Source: Achromobacter sp. HZ34 (GTDB lineage: Bacteria; Pseudomonadota; Gammaproteobacteria; Burkholderiales; Burkholderiaceae_B). Taken from it: a stretch of 64,000 bases of DNA. Position 1 is the first letter of the stretch; every line of letters begins with the position of its first letter. Shown here one piece after another: positions 61,172 through 64,000 of this stretch. Both the position numbers and the translations under genes were made by a program. The stretch is taken from assembly GCF_002209485.1 (NCBI RefSeq), contig NZ_NJIX01000002.1:744001-808000 (forward strand), in the 5' to 3' direction. Below the pieces are notes generated by a model, which saw only the letters and a list, made by a program, of their open reading frames with translations, was not told the DNA's origin and searched no databases.

Positions 61172-62830
61172 ATGACGTTTTTCTCTTTGCCACGCCTGCG
61201 TTGGCTGGCGACACTTTGCCTGCTGTCTTCCACGCTGGGCGCCAGCGCCGCGCCGGCAGCACCCGCGCGCGGCAAGCCGGCCAAGGCCGCGCCGGCCCCC
61301 GCGCCCGTGCCGGTTCTGCGCATAGGCGAAATCAACACGTACAAGAAGCAGCCTGATTTCTCCCTGCCCTATCGGCAAGGCTGGGAACTGGCGCTGGCAC
61401 AGATCAATGCGGATGGCGGTTTGCTGGGCCAGAAAGTGGAGATCCTGTCGCGCGACGACCAGGGCGTGGTCGACGATGCGGTGAAGGCGGCGCAGGCGCT
61501 GGTGACGCAGGACAAGGTCACCGCGCTCTTCGGCGGCTATTCGTCCGAGGTCGGCCTGGGGCTGGCTCATTACGCTGTCGAGAACAAGGTCTTTTATCTG
61601 GCGGTAGCGCCCTTGACGCAGCGCCTGACCTGGCAGGAAGGCAATGCCTACACCTGGCGCCTGCGCCCGGCCGCCTGGATGCAGGCCGCCGCGGTGGCGC
61701 CCAAGGCACTGGGGCAGCGCAAGCCCCGCTGGGCGCTGGTGTATCGCGACGACGAATCGGACCGCGCCACGGCCGACGCCTTCAAGTCGCTGATGAAGAC
61801 CTTCCAGAAGGTGGAGTTCGTCTACGACAAGCCGCAAGCCAAGGACAAGTTCGACGCGGAAGCCCTGGTGACGGCGATTGCGCAGACCAAGCCGGATGCG
61901 ATATTCAATATGCTGACGGGGGAGGCCTTGCGGCTGTTCGTCGGCGCCGGCAACGCGCAGCAGCTGTTCGAACAGCGGCCCGTCGTTTCCCTGTTCACCG
62001 GCGACCCGGAAAACCTGCAGGCGCTGGGCGGCCTGGCGCCGGCCGACTGGATCGTCACCGGCTATCCCCGTGACGCCGTCGACACGCCGGCCAACCGGGA
62101 TTTCGTCAAGGCCTACATTGACAAGTACGGCAGTCCGCCGCAAACGGCGTCGGTGCTGGGGTATTCAGCCCTGATGTCACTGGCGGCCGGCATCAAGCGC
62201 GCCGGCTCGGCCGATGCGGAGAAGCTCACGGCAGCCTTTGCCAAACTGGCGGTGGCCACGCCCTTTGGCGACATCGAATATCGCGCCATCGATCACCAAT
62301 CCACGCTGGGGACCTGGCTGGGCTACACCAGCCGCGTCGACGGCGTCGATGGCATGGACCGCTACGTCTACCTGGGCGGCGCGCGCCTGCAGCCACTGGA
62401 CGAACACATCCGCCGCCTGCGTCCGGACACTGGCGAACGCTGGCCCCGGGATACGGTGGAAGCGGCCAGCGCCGCCGCCGCCGGTGCCACTGCCGCATCG
62501 ACGACTGCGGCGCCGACGGGTATCAATCCATCGGCCGGCGCCGCGAGCCTGCCCGCGCCGGGAAATCACTTGGCGCCGCGCCGGCGGCTGGATACCAATA
62601 ACGGCACTGACGGTGACCACGGCGAAGAGAGCGACCCACCGGTCACTACCCCCGGCGACGGCTCGCCCGCTTCCACGGCGGGATCGGCGGCCACGCCCAT
62701 CATGAAAGTGGCCCCGGCGATCCTCGTCCCGCCCGCCGGCATGAATCGCACGCATGCGCCACAAGCCCTGCCGGCGTGGCCCGGCGGCCTGACCGACGAG
62801 CGCTCACCGCTGCTACCACCCGTGCGCTGA
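61172..62830 (+). CDS. Branched-chain amino-acid ABC-type binding protein with long low-complexity tail
   Basis: A 552-residue protein starting MTFFSLPRLRWLATLCLLSS (signal peptide to about residue 27). Residues ~48-420 form a Peripla_BP_6 domain (VLRIGEINTYKKQPDFSLPYRQGWELALAQIN, ALFGGYSSEVGLGLAHYAVE). The last ~120 residues are Ala/Pro/Thr-rich (AAAGATAASTTAAPTG and on), a feature not seen in ordinary LivJ-like proteins. It follows the GT39 gene by 83 bases, with no permease genes. It may be a sensor or surface-associated binding protein. Confidence 0.85.
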   Translation: MTFFSLPRLRWLATLCLLSSTLGASAAPAAPARGKPAKAAPAPAPVPVLRIGEINTYKKQPDFSLPYRQGWELALAQINADGGLLGQKVEILSRDDQGVVDDAVKAAQALVTQDKVTALFGGYSSEVGLGLAHYAVENKVFYLAVAPLTQRLTWQEGNAYTWRLRPAAWMQAAAVAPKALGQRKPRWALVYRDDESDRATADAFKSLMKTFQKVEFVYDKPQAKDKFDAEALVTAIAQTKPDAIFNMLTGEALRLFVGAGNAQQLFEQRPVVSLFTGDPENLQALGGLAPADWIVTGYPRDAVDTPANRDFVKAYIDKYGSPPQTASVLGYSALMSLAAGIKRAGSADAEKLTAAFAKLAVATPFGDIEYRAIDHQSTLGTWLGYTSRVDGVDGMDRYVYLGGARLQPLDEHIRRLRPDTGERWPRDTVEAASAAAAGATAASTTAAPTGINPSAGAASLPAPGNHLAPRRRLDTNNGTDGDHGEESDPPVTTPGDGSPASTAGSAATPIMKVAPAILVPPAGMNRTHAPQALPAWPGGLTDERSPLLPPVR

Positions 62831-62946
62831 ACCACACGGCCGACCATGGGCCCGCGGTGGCAAGCCATGGTTTGGCCGCCGGCCGCGCCTGCGGTCTGGC
62901 GATCGGAGACCGCCAATCGCATGGCGTCGCCCCTGGACCGCGGCTA

Positions 62947-63408
62947 TCAAGACTCCAGCAAATGACGGCGCAGTTCGTTAAGGGTCTTGATCATCTCGCC
63001 CGCCTCTTCCAGGCTGCATTGGGCAGCCTTGCCCACGCCCAGCGGCACCGCACCCGCCTTGCGCTTCAAGGCGCGGCCGGCATCGGTCAACGACACGATC
63101 ACCTGCCGTTCATCGGCCACTGATCGCGCCCTGGCGATGCAACCGGCCGCCTCCAGCCGTTTCAGCAGCGGCGTCAGCGTGGCGGAATCCAGGAACAGCC
63201 GCTCGCCGATGGCCGACACGGTCACGCCGTCCTGCTCCCACAACACCAGCATCACCAGGTATTGCGGATAAGTCAGGCCCATGTCCGCCAGCAGGCGGCG
63301 ATACACCTTGCTCATCGCCAGCTGCGTCGAATACAGGGAAAAACAGAGCTGGTTGTCCAGCAGCAGGGCTGCCGCGCCGTCCAGCTTGGGAGGAGAAGAG
63401 TGTGCCAT
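62947..63408 (-). CDS. MarR-family regulator, OhrR-like (organic peroxide sensor)
   Basis: A 153-residue winged-helix protein. [16 protein letters not shown] carries Cys22, the conserved peroxide-sensing cysteine of OhrR, and [41 protein letters not shown] is the DNA-binding region. OhrR normally represses ohr, but no ohr gene is adjacent; the divergent gene is a DUF4148 gene. The 270-base gap contains the two-box element of that gene. Confidence 0.85.
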   Translation of the reverse strand: MAHSSPPKLDGAAALLLDNQLCFSLYSTQLAMSKVYRRLLADMGLTYPQYLVMLVLWEQDGVTVSAIGERLFLDSATLTPLLKRLEAAGCIARARSVADERQVIVSLTDAGRALKRKAGAVPLGVGKAAQCSLEEAGEMIKTLNELRRHLLES

Positions 63409-63517
63409 GGCTCGATAGTAGATCGCGCGCGATGCAAGTGCCAGCCGCCGTCACGGCGGCGCAGCGTTTACGCCAGGACTCACGCCCAATCCATCATTCC
63501 TACGAAATATTCTGCCG

Positions 63518-63559
63518 TTTTTGGAAAGATGCTTTCTATTCCTACGGGTTTATCCTAGG
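63518..63559 (+). promoter_or_regulatory. ECF-like two-box element upstream of DUF4148 copy 4
   Basis: TTTTTGGAAAG (63518-63528), exactly 16 bases, then CGGGTTTATCCTAGG (63545-63559). The surrounding sequence is not otherwise similar to the leaders of copies 1-3, so the two boxes and spacing are conserved independently. The CGGG box lies 134 bases before the ATG. Confidence 0.6.
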
Positions 63560-63678
63560 ATTCATTCGGCTCAGAATGCACGGCATGGATGAAACGCATA
63601 GCGCCCGATTACGACGCACAGCGCCACGCTAACAAGCGCGATCCCGATACCAAGCCAACAATTCACGGAGAGCCAATC

Positions 63679-64000
63679 ATGAAAACCCGTACCCTGAGCC
63701 TGGGCGTTGCCGCCCTGTCGTTTGCCCTGATGGGCGCCGCCCACGCTGGTCCCGCCGGCTTCGGCGACACCGATAACCAGCCCTTCCAAGGTGTTTATGG
63801 TGCGTCGGAAGGCCACTCGCTGAGCCGCGCCGAAGTGGTTCAACAACTGCAGCAAGCCAAGGCCGCCGGCTACCAGACCGTCGCCGAACTGAATGCCACG
63901 CCCTTCCAGGCCGGCGCCGACAGCAATGTGACGCGTGCCCAGGTTGCCCAGCAGGTCGAAGCCGCCCCCGGCGCCACCGCCTTCGGCGATCCCAACAACC
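63679..64000 (+). CDS. DUF4148 secreted protein, copy 4 (partial, cut by right edge)
   Basis: Starts MKTRTLSLGVAALSFALMGA (63679) with a signal peptide ending near AHAG. The 107 visible residues carry FGDTDNQPFQGVYG, then LSRAEVVQQLQQAKAAG, NVTRAQVAQQVEAAPG and AFGDPNN, the same repeat grammar as copies 1-3 but with about half the residues changed. It runs off the window. Divergent from the OhrR-like gene. It is an older paralogue than the three near-identical copies. Confidence 0.87.
   Translation, partial: MKTRTLSLGVAALSFALMGAAHAGPAGFGDTDNQPFQGVYGASEGHSLSRAEVVQQLQQAKAAGYQTVAELNATPFQAGADSNVTRAQVAQQVEAAPGATAFGDPNN

Overview
The window looks like chromosomal DNA of a high-GC betaproteobacterium of the family Alcaligenaceae (Bordetella/Achromobacter type). 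The reasons are six Bug-type periplasmic receptors of the tripartite tricarboxylate transporter family with no membrane partners nearby, DUF4148 secreted proteins, many GntR/IclR/LysR-controlled catabolic operons, and an rpmB-rpmG pair. This assignment comes from gene content only. No tRNA, rRNA, CRISPR array, complete insertion sequence or integrase was seen.

Layout. 1-6.1 kb: a response regulator cut by the left edge, a patatin-like phospholipase, a three-gene ABC importer (ABC_sub_bind/TrpXYZ type) and an aldo/keto reductase. 6.1-16.6 kb: a catabolic island with an Fe3+/polyamine-type ABC importer, a GntR regulator, MmgE/PrpD, an isopropylmalate/tartrate-type dehydrogenase, a haloacetate-dehalogenase-like hydrolase and a PdxA-like enzyme. 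These units share a near-identical 15-mer (TGTTGACAATYTRCA). 16.6-23.7 kb: a minus-strand operon (SDR, MmgE/PrpD, two Bug receptors, a small alpha/beta protein, HAD dehalogenase) divergent from an IclR regulator, with a perfect palindrome between them. 23.7-27.9 kb: an asparaginase remnant, a leaderless binding protein, a Bug gene with a sigma-54 promoter, and a PrpR-type enhancer-binding protein.

27.9-37.3 kb is the most unusual part. Three nearly identical DUF4148 genes with duplicated 5' and 3' flanks are interspersed with an OB-fold-like unknown protein, an LprI-VHL beta-domain protein, a flavin reductase, two DJ-1/PfpI proteins, another Bug gene, a DUF3800 protein and an AbiEii-like fragment. 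All DUF4148 genes, including a fourth cut by the right edge, carry the same two-box upstream element (GGAAAG-N16-CGGGTTTATCC), which resembles an ECF-sigma promoter. A decayed orphan copy lies upstream of the unknown gene.

37.3-46.9 kb: a malonate-type cluster (GntR, malonyl-CoA decarboxylase, enoyl-CoA hydratase, MatB-like ligase) flanked by two Bug genes, then LysR with a divergent SDR-RraA pair. 47-52.9 kb: a polar amino-acid ABC importer translationally coupled to a serine acetyltransferase, an aminotransferase, and an isolated RES-toxin N-terminal domain. 53-64 kb: spermidine-synthase-like protein, thiolase, tautomerase, cyclopropane fatty acid synthase, Bcr/CflA efflux pump, rpmB-rpmG behind a long hairpin-rich leader, a GT39 glycosyltransferase, a branched-chain-type binding protein with a long low-complexity tail, an OhrR-like MarR regulator and the fourth DUF4148 gene. 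Functions are read from motifs and context; no database search was possible.
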